In this document: positions 43,353-53,800 of the stretch, in pieces
Layout of the letters: each line of letters opens with the position of its first letter
How positions within the stretch are numbered: position 1 is the stretch's first letter
From: Cecembia calidifontis
Lineage (GTDB): Bacteria; Bacteroidota; Bacteroidia; Cytophagales; Cyclobacteriaceae
Reading direction: 5' to 3'
Assembly (NCBI RefSeq): GCF_004216715.1
Contig: NZ_SGXG01000001.1
Location: 1,674,001-1,738,000 of the forward strand
DNA: 64,000 nt
Made by a program: the position numbers and the translations under genes
The notes under the pieces: generated by a model
What the model saw: only the letters and a program-made list of their open reading frames with translations
What the model was told of the DNA's origin: nothing
Databases searched by the model: none

Positions 43353-46300
43353 ATGAAATTGGCTTTCCCGAAGTATTTTAGTATTCCCAAATTGCATACG
43401 CTTAATTCAAAAGAAACTTTGATTCGCCCGATTTCCATAATTCTTTTTCTACTTACAATATCTTCTTGTTCCAAGAAGGAGAAAAACCCTATGCTTTTTG
43501 AGCTGATGGACAAATCTTGGACGGGCGTTGATTTTAGGAATGATCTGGAATACAATGAAAAATTTAATCCATATACTTTCAGAAACTTTTACAACGGAGC
43601 AGGGGTAGCTTTGGGAGATATCAATAATGATGGTCTGGTGGATATTTTTTTGGCAGGGAATCAGACCTCCAACAAGCTTTTCCTCAACAAAGGAAATTTC
43701 CAATTTGAAGACATTACCGAAAAGGCTGGTTTGGCTGTTCCAGGTATCTGGTCAACGGGTGTTTCCATGGCGGATGTTAATGGGGATGGACTTTTGGACA
43801 TATATATCTGCAAATCAGGTCCATTGGGAGGGCCGGAGCGTCATAATTCACTTTACATCAATAATGGTGACCTGACCTTTACTGAAATGGCAAAGGAATT
43901 TGGCATTGCTGATGAAGGCCTTTCCCAACATGCAGTTTTTTTTGATTTTGACAAAGACGGGGATCTGGATATGTATTTGTTGAACAACTCTGCCAGATCC
44001 ATCGGAATCAATGATTTAAGAATTGGGCAAAGGGATATCAGGGACCCATTTGGAGGAAATAAACTGTACAGAAATGAGGGAGGTCGATTTGTCGATGTCA
44101 GTGAGGAAGCCGGAATATATGGATCAGCCATAGGCTATGGACTTGGTGTTACCGTCGCAGATCTCAATAGAGATGGTTGGCCGGATCTTTACGTTTCCAA
44201 TGATTTTTTTGAAAAAGATTACCTGTACATTAACAATGGGGATGGGACTTTTACAGAGGCTTTGGAAGAAATGATCACAGAGATCAGCATGGGTTCCATG
44301 GGTGCCGATATTGCAGACCTGAACAACAATGGATGGCAAGATATTTTTGTCACGGAGATGTTGCCTGCTACTTTGGACAGGGTAAAAACCAAAACACCTT
44401 TTGAAGATTGGGATAAATACCAGGCCAATGTCAAGGCAGGGTATTTCCATCAGTTTACCCGAAATACCCTGCAGAGAAACCTGGGATTTCAACCCGGTTC
44501 TAATCTTCCATACTTTATAGATGTATCCAGACAATCAGGGGTACATGCCACAGATTGGTCTTGGGGAGCTTTGATTTTCGATGCAGATAATGATGGATGG
44601 AAGGATATTTTTGTGGCCAATGGAATTGTAAAAGACCTAACAGACTTTGATTATGTCGATTATTATGTCAACAATCAAAATCTCATTGCCCAGTTTAAAA
44701 GAGATTCTGTATTACTCACCAAGATGATCGACGAGTTTCCTTCCAATCCTTTGAGGAACTACCTCTTCAAAAACTTGGGGGATTTTCGGTTTGAAGACAT
44801 CGCGGGAACTGCCGGAATGGACCAACTCACATTTTCTACAGGCGCAGCCTACGCTGACCTCGACAATGATGGGGATCTGGACTTGGTGGTCAATAACCTC
44901 AATGGGGAAGTTTTTTTGTTTAAAAATAATAGCCGTGAGATTAATGGATATCACTTTCTGCAATTGGATCTCTCCGGTCAATTTGGTGCTCAGGTAACCC
45001 TATTTAAGGATGAGCGCTTGTTTTTTGCCGAACATAATCCTGTAAAAGGATACATGTCCTCTGTGGATCATCGATTACATTTCGGTTTGGGGAAAATTGA
45101 CCGGCTGGACTCAGTCCATATTCTTTGGCCCAACGGTAAACTTACTGTGATCAAAGATGTTGTGGCTGACCAAATTTTGGTTTTGGATCAAGAGTCTGCT
45201 ACAGAAAACAAGGGTATATTAAAAGTACCTTTCTTTCCATCAGTATTAAAGAAATCGCAGGCCCGTATTCCCTGGAGACATCAGGAAAGTGATTTTGTAG
45301 ATTTTGACAGGGACAGGTTGCGCTTCCATATGATTTCGAATGAAGGCCCCAAGCTGGCTATTGCGGACATCAATGGTGATGGATTGGATGATGTCTTTTT
45401 ACCCGGGGCAAAGGGACAAGCCTCTGTTATTCTCATGCAGCATGCTAATGGTGATTTTATTGTCCATCAAATTTTTGAGGAAGACCAATTGTCCGAAGAT
45501 GTGGGTGGGGTGTTTTTTGATGCTAATGGTGATGGGTTATTGGATTTGTATGTCCTAAGTGGAAGTTTGGAGTTTGGAAGCAGCAATCCCAATTACCAGG
45601 ACAGGTTGTATATCAACAATGGCAGAGGGAAATTTGAGAGGAAGGTGGATTACTTACCCATGCGTTTTGAGAGTTCTTCCTTTGTCCGGGTGTTTGATCA
45701 TAATGGGGATAAGGCTCCTGATTTATTGGTAGGTACCAGGACAATTCCATTTGCTTATGGTATCGCGGGAGACGTAGTGATATTGGAAAACCAAGGAGAT
45801 GGTAAATTCGTGGATAAGACCAATGAGATAGCGCCGGGCTTAAGGGGGTTGGGCATGACCCGGGATGCTTGGGTCGGAGACCTGAATGGGGATGGGATGG
45901 AAGAATTGGTCATTGTGGGGGAGTGGATGCCAATAAAGGTTTTTAAAAAGAAGGACGGAAATTATCGGGATATATCTGTGGAGTTTGGATTTGAAAATAC
46001 CAGTGGATTATGGAATACCATTCATGTAGCAGATTTAAATGGGGACGGAATACCTGATGTATTGCTGGGGAATATGGGAACTAATACCCGATTGAGAGCG
46101 AATGCAACTGAACCCATGCGCTTATATGTCAATGATTTTGACCGCAATGGGAGTATCGAGCAGATATTGACACAATATGAATCAGGGATGTCTTATCCCA
46201 TGGTTCTTAAAAATGCTTTGTTGAAGCAATTGCCCGGTTTAAGAAAACAACTGTTGTCTTACGATATTTATAAGGACAAAAAAATGGAGGATCTTTTTCC

Positions 46301-46718
46301 TCCGGAAATACTTGGTCAAAGTAAGGTATTGCAGGTTCAAACTTTGGAGACTGCAGTTTTTCTAAATCAGGGGGATGGAAAATTTGTCAAAGGCTCATTG
46401 CCACAACTGGTACAAAGCAGTCCTGTCTATGCCATAAACACATGGAAAGATGAAAAAGGAAAACTTCACTTATTTCTAGGCGGAAACCAATCCAGGATTA
46501 AACCGGAATTGGGTGTCAATATGGGGAGTTATGGCTGGCATCTGACAGGAGAAGACGTGCATTCACTCCAGGTAGTCCCGGCTGATCAATCCGGTTTTTA
46601 TATAAAAGGAGAAATCAGAGATATACAACTTATTCAAACAGCTAAGGGCACAGCCCTGATGGTAGCAAAAAATAATGATGAGGTAGAATTATTTGAAATG
46701 CCAGATCAAAGGGATTAA
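43353..46718 (+). CDS. FG-GAP/VCBS-repeat surface lipoprotein with divergent ASPIC/UnbV domain (paralogue 1)
   Basis: 1121 aa. A long basic N-terminal extension leads to the lipobox LTISSC (Cys39). The mature protein contains 13 DxDxDG-like calcium-binding loops of the FG-GAP/VCBS type (for example GDINNDGLVD, ADVNGDGLLD, FDFDKDGDLD, ADLNGDGIPD), spread over two propeller-like halves. Between them, about residues 535-620, is an ASPIC/UnbV-like segment (GAQVTLFKDERLFFAEHNPVKGYMSSVDHRLHFGLGKIDRLDSVHILWPNGK) that is shorter and more divergent than in the two paralogues. The C-terminal ~200 residues share the FVNDFDxNGSIE and KNALLKQLPGLRKQ region with them. Probably a surface-exposed adhesive or ligand-binding protein; ligand unknown. 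Confidence 0.88.
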   Translation: MKLAFPKYFSIPKLHTLNSKETLIRPISIILFLLTISSCSKKEKNPMLFELMDKSWTGVDFRNDLEYNEKFNPYTFRNFYNGAGVALGDINNDGLVDIFLAGNQTSNKLFLNKGNFQFEDITEKAGLAVPGIWSTGVSMADVNGDGLLDIYICKSGPLGGPERHNSLYINNGDLTFTEMAKEFGIADEGLSQHAVFFDFDKDGDLDMYLLNNSARSIGINDLRIGQRDIRDPFGGNKLYRNEGGRFVDVSEEAGIYGSAIGYGLGVTVADLNRDGWPDLYVSNDFFEKDYLYINNGDGTFTEALEEMITEISMGSMGADIADLNNNGWQDIFVTEMLPATLDRVKTKTPFEDWDKYQANVKAGYFHQFTRNTLQRNLGFQPGSNLPYFIDVSRQSGVHATDWSWGALIFDADNDGWKDIFVANGIVKDLTDFDYVDYYVNNQNLIAQFKRDSVLLTKMIDEFPSNPLRNYLFKNLGDFRFEDIAGTAGMDQLTFSTGAAYADLDNDGDLDLVVNNLNGEVFLFKNNSREINGYHFLQLDLSGQFGAQVTLFKDERLFFAEHNPVKGYMSSVDHRLHFGLGKIDRLDSVHILWPNGKLTVIKDVVADQILVLDQESATENKGILKVPFFPSVLKKSQARIPWRHQESDFVDFDRDRLRFHMISNEGPKLAIADINGDGLDDVFLPGAKGQASVILMQHANGDFIVHQIFEEDQLSEDVGGVFFDANGDGLLDLYVLSGSLEFGSSNPNYQDRLYINNGRGKFERKVDYLPMRFESSSFVRVFDHNGDKAPDLLVGTRTIPFAYGIAGDVVILENQGDGKFVDKTNEIAPGLRGLGMTRDAWVGDLNGDGMEELVIVGEWMPIKVFKKKDGNYRDISVEFGFENTSGLWNTIHVADLNGDGIPDVLLGNMGTNTRLRANATEPMRLYVNDFDRNGSIEQILTQYESGMSYPMVLKNALLKQLPGLRKQLLSYDIYKDKKMEDLFPPEILGQSKVLQVQTLETAVFLNQGDGKFVKGSLPQLVQSSPVYAINTWKDEKGKLHLFLGGNQSRIKPELGVNMGSYGWHLTGEDVHSLQVVPADQSGFYIKGEIRDIQLIQTAKGTALMVAKNNDEVELFEMPDQRD

Positions 46719-46873
46719 GTTTGGAAAGTGTTTAGCTTTCTTTTTGTAATAAATGAAAAGGATTGTTGACCTTACCAAATTCCAGTAGATTCATTCCTGA
46801 TTTCACTGACCTGAAATCTTGATTGAAAAAAGTTTCATTGATCGAATTGGAAGCCGAATGGCTTTGGCGATAA

Positions 46874-47518
46874 ATGATTGAAGTACAAAAATTGATAAAA
46901 GAAAGGATGCGTAAGATTAGAATTGAAAAGATGAAAGGCGGTATGTTGATGATGGGGTTCATGAGTCTGATGCTGCTTGCTTGTCAACCTAAATCGGAGT
47001 ACCAAAAAGTGAAAGAAAGAGAACTTGCTTCTGGAAAAGTGGTAGAGGATCTTTTTCTGGATTTAAGGTTTGGTATGGGCAGAAAACAGTTTTATGGCAC
47101 CTGTTGGGAGCTCAACAAAAAAGGTATTTTAACTAACGGTGCGCATCATTTACAGGTTCAGTATAAGCCCTCCATGCCATCAGGAAAAGAAGCATTGATG
47201 CATTTTTATCCTCAATTTGAGGATAATCAGCTGTTTTTTATGCCTATGGAGTTCAATTATCCAAGTTGGTTTCCAGGCAATGAAGAATATTCCAATGACA
47301 AGTTGTTGGAGGATGTTTTGGGCTTGTTAACAGGATGGTATGGCGAAGGCTTTTTTGAGGTAAGCAATAAGGAAAAAACCATTACTGCATTTGTAAAAAT
47401 AGATGGTAACCGCCTGATCAGGGTTTTCAAAAAAGATCTCACCTCGGTAAGAGTTGAAATGCTTGACCTTAGGGTCAGGGATATTTCAGAAATGAACAAA
47501 AAAGATGAAGCAGCTTAA
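46874..47518 (+). CDS. Unrecognised lipoprotein within the VCBS cluster
   Basis: 214 aa from ATG 46874. Alternative in-frame ATGs at 46907 and 46931 also keep the signal peptide (MLMMGFMSLMLLAC), so the start is uncertain; the lipidated Cys is the one in LLACQPKSEY. The mature part (~175 aa) is mixed alpha/beta with aromatic motifs (QFYGTCWELNKKG, MEFNYPSWFPGNEEYSND, LGLLTGWYGEGFFEV). No family recognised. The last 14 bases overlap the start of VCBS gene 2, so the protein is translationally coupled to it and is probably a functional partner, such as a chaperone, anchor or ligand-binding accessory. Confidence 0.75.
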   Translation: MIEVQKLIKERMRKIRIEKMKGGMLMMGFMSLMLLACQPKSEYQKVKERELASGKVVEDLFLDLRFGMGRKQFYGTCWELNKKGILTNGAHHLQVQYKPSMPSGKEALMHFYPQFEDNQLFFMPMEFNYPSWFPGNEEYSNDKLLEDVLGLLTGWYGEGFFEVSNKEKTITAFVKIDGNRLIRVFKKDLTSVRVEMLDLRVRDISEMNKKDEAA

Positions 47519-50500
47519 TAAATATATATTTCTGGGAAGCTTGCTTTCCGCACTTCTGGTTTCCTGTACAAAAAAAGGAAAACCTGACAATGATTTTTTA
47601 TTCGAGAAAGTAAGCTCTTCCCATTCTGGGGTTGACTTCCGCAATGACCTGGAATTTGATGAGAAGTTCAATATTTTCACCTACAGGAATTTTTATAATG
47701 GTGGTGGAGTTGCCCTTGGCGATGTCAACAACGACGGATTGATCGACATTTACTTTACTTCAAATCAGGGAGAAAACAAACTCTACCTGAATGAAGGGGA
47801 TTTTAAATTCAGGGATGTAACTGCTGAAGCCGGAGTCGCAGGCACAAGGGCCTGGAGTACGGGGGTAGCTATGGCCGATGTCAATGGAGATGGTTGGCTG
47901 GATATTTATGTCTGCAATTCAGGAGATATCAAAGGTGACAACAAACAAAATGAATTATTTATCAACAATGGCGATGGGACTTTTACAGAAATGGCCGAGG
48001 CCTATGGATTGGCTGATCAGGGATTTTCTACCCACGCTGTTTTTTTTGATTATGACAATGACGGTGACCTGGATGTGTATTTACTGAACAATAGCTATCA
48101 GGCCATCGGCAGCTTCAATAAAATGCAGAATGAAAGGCCTAGAAGGGATCCTGTGGGCGGGGATAAGTTGTTCAGGAATGATGGGGACAAATTTACAGAT
48201 GTATCTGAGGAAGCGGGTATTTATGGTTCTGTAATTGGTTTTGGTTTGGGTATCACCATCGGTGATGTCAACCGGGACGGTTGGATGGATATTTTTATTT
48301 CCAATGATTTCTTTGAAAGAGATTACCTGTACATCAACAATCAGGACGGTACTTTTACGGAGAGTCTGACTGATTATATGCGTTCCACTTCTGCTGCCTC
48401 TATGGGGGCAGATATTGCGGATATCGACAACAATGGATATTTGGATATTTTTGTAACGGAAATGCTGCCGGAGCCTCCCCAAAGACTGAAGCAGATTACC
48501 ACTTTTGAAAGCTGGGACAAATTCCAGTTCAATGTACAGCATGGTTACCATTATCAGTACACACGCAATATGCTCCATATCAATAACGGGGATGGTACAT
48601 TTACGGATATGGGCCGCTTGGCCAATGTGGAGGCCACGGATTGGAGTTGGGCGGCGCTGATGTTCGATATGGACAATGATGGGCTGAAAGATATTTTTGT
48701 GGCCAACGGTATCTATCAAGATCTGACAGATCTGGATTATCTGAATTTTATCGATAATGAGCAGACCAAAAGGGCCATCATTTCCCAAGATGGAGTGGAT
48801 TACAGGAAATTGGTAGATCCTATGCCTGTCAATCCTATTTCCAATTATGCCTTCAAAAACAAAGGTAACCTGGAATTTGAAAATGTCATACACCAATGGG
48901 GCATGGGAGACCCGGTACATTCCAATGGTTCAGCCTATGGGGATCTGAACAATGATGGGGCTATGGACCTGGTGATCAACAATGTAAACAGCGAAGCACT
49001 TATCTTCAAAAACAAAAGCCCGGAGCTTCAGCCTGAAAATCATTACCTGAAAATCCAATTGAAGGGGAAAGGGAAAAATACTTTCGCTATTGGCACACAG
49101 GTTCGTTTATTGATTGGGGATCAGCAATTGTATCAGGAGCAAATACCCAACAGGGGCTTTCAGTCCTCCATCGATCCACGTTTGAATTTTGGTTTGGGAA
49201 AAGCTCAAAGAATTGATGAAATCCAGGTAAGGTGGCCTGATGGGAAGGTGACCATTTTGGAGGACGTTGAAGCCAATCAGTCATTGGTTTTGAGCTGGGA
49301 AGAAGCTCAAGAAGCTCCGTCTGGTTTTGTTTTTTTCAAGGAACCTGAAGCTCAGATTTTTCAAAAAGCGGCATCCAAAGGGATCTTGGATTTTGTGCAT
49401 AGGGAAAACCAATTCATAGACTTTGACAGAGATAGACTGACCTATCATATGCTATCCACGGAAGGGCCGAAAGCAATTTTTGGGGATGTCAATGGTGATG
49501 GTTTGGAGGATGTTTACCTAGGTGGAGCCAAAGGCTTTCCCGGTCAGCTTTTTCTACAGCAGTCCAATGGAACCATGAAAAAATCAGAACAGGAAGCTTT
49601 TGTTGCGGACCGTTTTTCAGAGGATACCCATGGGGTTTTCCATGATTTCAATGGGGATGGTCACCTGGACCTGTTTGTGACCTCAGGAGGGAATGAATCC
49701 GGATTCGGGGCTTTGGATCTTTCGGATCGCCTTTATTTGAATGATGGTAAAGGCAATTTTACCAAGTCCGAAAACAGCGGGCTTTTGAATTTTAAAAACA
49801 GCAGTTCGGTAGTCCGGCTAATCGATGTCAATGGGGATGGTATCATGGATCTTTTTGTTGGTTCTAGGCTTGTACCCTTTTTATATGGAGTCAATCCAAG
49901 TTCCCAAATTCTGATTTCAGACGGGAAAGGAACATTTAGGGACGGGACAGCTGAATATGCCCCCTCCCTGAAAGAAATAGGAATGGTCACAGATGCCGCA
50001 GTGGCAGATTATGATGGTGATGGAAAGGAGGATTTGATTTTGGTAGGCGAATGGATGGCGCCGACTTTCCTGAGAAATACAGGGAAGGGTCTTGAGAAAA
50101 TAGCCATGCCGGAAATGGAAGCCTTCAAAGGTTGGTACCAGGCAATAAATACAGGAGATTTCAATGGAGACGGTAAACCTGATTTCGTCCTGGGAAATCA
50201 TGGTTTGAATACACGCTTCAAAGCCAGTCTGGAAAGACCCATCAGGATGTTCGTCAATGATTTTGACCAAAATGGTTCAGTAGAGCATCTATATGTTCAA
50301 AAAGAAGGTGGGAGGCATGTGCCCTTTACCCTGAAGCACCAATTGGAACAGCAAGTGCCATCTATCAAAAAACGGTTTTTGAAATACAGCGCTTACAATG
50401 ACAAGTACATGGAGGATATTTTCACACCTCAGGAACTCAAAAATGCTGTAATGCAGGAAGTAAATTTCCTTTCTTCTGCAGTTTTGATCAATCAGGGAGA

Positions 50501-50837
50501 AGGGCAGTTTGAGGTAAAAGCTTTGCCAAGAGAGGTGCAGCGGAGCTGGATGTACGCGATATTGGTCACAGACCTCAATGGTGATGGGGCTGAGGACTTG
50601 ATTTTGGCAGGTAATCTAAGTGGTGCCAAGCCGGAAGTCGGACAATATGATGGTAGCTACGGGGAGGTTCTGATAGGGGATGGTAAAGGAAATTTCACTT
50701 ATATCCCCAATAGGGAACATGGGCTTCAGCTCCATGGTGATATAAGGGATTTGCAAATCGTAAAATTGAAAGGAGTCAAAATGCTGATGGTGGTAAAGAA
50801 CAATGCGCCGCTTGAGTTTTGGAAAGTTAAGGAATGA
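47505..50837 (+). CDS. FG-GAP/VCBS-repeat surface lipoprotein with ASPIC/UnbV domain (paralogue 2)
   Basis: 1110 aa with a compact lipoprotein signal (YIFLGSLLSALLVSC, Cys21). It opens with the same FRNDLEFDEKFNIFTYRNFYNGGGVALGDVNNDGLIDIYF layout as paralogue 1. About 14 Ca-loop motifs are visible (GDVNNDGLID, ADVNGDGWLD, FDYDNDGDLD, TDLNGDGAED and others). A standard ASPIC/UnbV segment lies near residues 530-610 (FAIGTQVRLLIGDQQLYQEQIPNRGFQSSIDPRLNFGLGKAQRIDEIQVRWPDGK). It overlaps the upstream lipoprotein gene by 14 bases and the next paralogue by 4 (ATGA). Expected to be outer-membrane anchored and surface exposed; no catalytic residues recognised. Confidence 0.9.
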   Translation: MKQLNKYIFLGSLLSALLVSCTKKGKPDNDFLFEKVSSSHSGVDFRNDLEFDEKFNIFTYRNFYNGGGVALGDVNNDGLIDIYFTSNQGENKLYLNEGDFKFRDVTAEAGVAGTRAWSTGVAMADVNGDGWLDIYVCNSGDIKGDNKQNELFINNGDGTFTEMAEAYGLADQGFSTHAVFFDYDNDGDLDVYLLNNSYQAIGSFNKMQNERPRRDPVGGDKLFRNDGDKFTDVSEEAGIYGSVIGFGLGITIGDVNRDGWMDIFISNDFFERDYLYINNQDGTFTESLTDYMRSTSAASMGADIADIDNNGYLDIFVTEMLPEPPQRLKQITTFESWDKFQFNVQHGYHYQYTRNMLHINNGDGTFTDMGRLANVEATDWSWAALMFDMDNDGLKDIFVANGIYQDLTDLDYLNFIDNEQTKRAIISQDGVDYRKLVDPMPVNPISNYAFKNKGNLEFENVIHQWGMGDPVHSNGSAYGDLNNDGAMDLVINNVNSEALIFKNKSPELQPENHYLKIQLKGKGKNTFAIGTQVRLLIGDQQLYQEQIPNRGFQSSIDPRLNFGLGKAQRIDEIQVRWPDGKVTILEDVEANQSLVLSWEEAQEAPSGFVFFKEPEAQIFQKAASKGILDFVHRENQFIDFDRDRLTYHMLSTEGPKAIFGDVNGDGLEDVYLGGAKGFPGQLFLQQSNGTMKKSEQEAFVADRFSEDTHGVFHDFNGDGHLDLFVTSGGNESGFGALDLSDRLYLNDGKGNFTKSENSGLLNFKNSSSVVRLIDVNGDGIMDLFVGSRLVPFLYGVNPSSQILISDGKGTFRDGTAEYAPSLKEIGMVTDAAVADYDGDGKEDLILVGEWMAPTFLRNTGKGLEKIAMPEMEAFKGWYQAINTGDFNGDGKPDFVLGNHGLNTRFKASLERPIRMFVNDFDQNGSVEHLYVQKEGGRHVPFTLKHQLEQQVPSIKKRFLKYSAYNDKYMEDIFTPQELKNAVMQEVNFLSSAVLINQGEGQFEVKALPREVQRSWMYAILVTDLNGDGAEDLILAGNLSGAKPEVGQYDGSYGEVLIGDGKGNFTYIPNREHGLQLHGDIRDLQIVKLKGVKMLMVVKNNAPLEFWKVKE

Positions 50838-53800
50838 GGGGTTTTTACATTTTTCTATTGGTATTTATTGGAGGGGTAGCTTGTTCCAAACCCAAGAAGG
50901 AAAGCCTTTTTACATTGCTCTCTTCGGAAGTGACAGGGATAGATTTTAGCAATAACCTGATTTCTTCCGAAGAAATGAACATCCTGGAATACCTCTATTT
51001 TTACAATGGGGGAGGGGTTGCCCTGGGTGACATCAATAATGATGGATTGGTGGATATTTATTTCTCCTCCAATCAAGGGGAGAATAAACTGTATTTGAAT
51101 AAAGGTAATTTCCAGTTTGAGGACATTACTGCTTCAGCAGGTGTATCAGGAGAGGGAGGCTGGTCCACTGGGGTGACCATGGCAGACGTAAATGGAGATG
51201 GTTTTTTGGATATTTATGTCTGTCAAGTAGGCGATTATAAAGGACTTACAGGGAAAAACAAGCTTTATATCAATAATGGGGACCTCACTTTTTCTGAGCA
51301 GGCAGCGGATTATGGGATAGATTTTGTAGGTTTTTCTACCCATGCAGTTTTCTTTGATTATGACAATGACGGGGATTTGGACCTGTATTTATTGAACCAT
51401 TCCATCAAAAAGCCAGAGGTTTTTTCCCACGCAGACTCCAAGTTTACCAACCAAGATGAGAAAGGAGGGGATAAGCTCTTCAAAAGCTTGGTATCCCAAG
51501 GGGAACTTCGTATGGTGGAGGTGACCCAGGAAGCGGGCATCCTTTCTTCCAGTTTGGGTTTTGGATTGGGAGTTGGAATTGCGGATGTGAATAGGGACGG
51601 ATGGATGGATCTTTATGTCTCCAATGATTTTACGGAAGATGACTACCTGTATATCAACCAAGGGGATGGGACTTTTAAAGAGTCACTTAGGGAGTATATA
51701 GAAAACACAAGTCGGTACAGCATGGGCAATGACCTGGCGGACATTAACAATGATGGCCTGACGGACATTTTTACCACGGATATGTTGCCTCAGGATCCTG
51801 AGATATGGATGAAGTCAGTGGGGGAGGACAAACAAGAAGTTTTTGATGTCAAAAAGAGGCTGGGTTATGGAGACCAGTATGTGAGGAATCATTTACAACT
51901 CAACAGGGGTGATGGTAAGTTCAGCGAAATTGGCTTACTGACTAGAACCTATGCGACTGATTGGAGTTGGTCCCCTTTGATTTTTGACATGGACAATGAT
52001 GGCTTCAAGGATATCCATGTGACCAATGGCATTGTCAAAAGACCCAATGACCTGGATTTTATTCAATACAGTCAGGAACCAACGCCGGGTTTGACCGAAA
52101 AAGAGATCCAAAAAAGGCAGATAGATATGCTTCCCACGGTCAAGCTGTCCAATGTTGTTTTTCAAAATAAGGGCAACCTTGAATTTGAACAGGTGGCCAA
52201 ACATTGGGGTTTGGATCAACTGAGTTATTCCAATGGTTCTGCCTATGCCGACCTGGACAATGATGGTGACTTGGATTTAGTGATCAACAATACCGATCAG
52301 CCTGCATTTATTTACAGGAATAATTCCGAGAGATTGGGCCATCACTTTGTGCAGTTTGAGCTTAAAGGTGATCGGGCCAATCTGAATGGCATTGGGGCGC
52401 AAGTTTGGGTAATGGCCGCCGGAGAAACTTACCATCAAGTATTGAGTACATCTAGGGGGTTTCAGTCAGGGACCTCTACTGTTTTGACTTTTGGCTTGGG
52501 TAAGGCGGAGGAGATTGAGGTGGTATATGTGGACTGGGGCGCAGAAGAAGTGGAAAATTATGGATCGCTTGGCATCAACCAAAGGCATCAACTGGTCAAA
52601 GGACAAGGTGAAAAGTCGGAGTTGCCAAAAGGAAAAGTTTCCCATGTTTTAGAAATTGTTGATTTGGGACTGGATTGGGAACATGAAGAAAACCTGGAGA
52701 TTGATGAATTCAGGAGGGAATACCTCATGCCGAGACGTTACGGGATGGAAGGGCCTGCTTTGGCAGTTGGGGATATCAATGGGGATGGCTTGGATGATAT
52801 CTACCTTGGCGGGGCCAAAGGGCAGGCAGCGGCCATTTATTTGCAGCAGCAAGGGGGAAGCTTTCTCCGGTTGGAAAATCCAATGTTTGAGCAGCTCAAA
52901 ATGGCCGAGGATGTGGTAGCCGAATTTGTTGACCTAAATGGAGATGGTTATTTGGATCTGTATGTGGGAAGTGGTGGAAATGAATTTCTATCTGGAGAGA
53001 TTTTCAATTTTGACAGGGTATTTTTAAACGATGGAAAGGGGAATCTTAGGTTCTCCATGAATTCCCTTCCACCGATTGGAGAAAATACTTCTACGGTCGC
53101 TTTCCATGATGTGAACGGGGATGGGGCCATGGATATTTTCGTTGGCAGTTCTGTGGTTACCGGGAACTATGGTGCGGTGCCAAAGTCTTATTTGTTGATC
53201 AATGACGGGAATGGAAGGTTCAAAGACATGACTTCTCAGTACTTTGGGGAGGATTTCAGGCCGGGGATGGTACAGAAATCCCTATGGCATGATATCACTG
53301 GGGATGAAGAGAAAGAACTGCTCATAGCTGGAGAGTGGATGCCAGTGAGGGCTTTCCAAAAGCAATCTGATGGATCTTTTAAAGAAATAATGCCTTTGGC
53401 TCCATCAGGGTGGTATTATGGAATGGAGGTTTTTAGCCATGGGGGAGAGGATAAAGGAATTCTTTTAGGGAATTTGGGCCTGAATACTAAATTGAAAGCT
53501 TCTGAAAAAGAGTCTGTTCAACTTTATCATGGGGATTTTGATGGCAATGGGCAGGAGGATCCTTTGGTCTTTCATTATATGGAGGGATATTTGGTGCCAT
53601 TTGCTTCAAGGGATGACCTGATTCGTCAGATTCCTGGCCTAAAAAGGAGGCATGAAAGTTATGTCCGGTATGCTCAAGTAAAAGAGCCTTTGGGCTTGTT
53701 GGAAAAAGAGCAAATAGCTCAGGCTAACATCAAAAAGGCAGAGGAATTCCGTTCCTTTTTTATCCCTTTTGGGAAAAACCAATATATACCTTTGCCGATT

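Noticed and set aside
48081..48920. 279-codon open frame on the minus strand inside VCBS gene 2
   Set aside because: It is antisense to Asp/Gly/Asn-rich repeats whose complement lacks stops. The predicted peptide is Ile/His-rich and low-quality, with no start signals. Similar shadows occur in all three VCBS genes.
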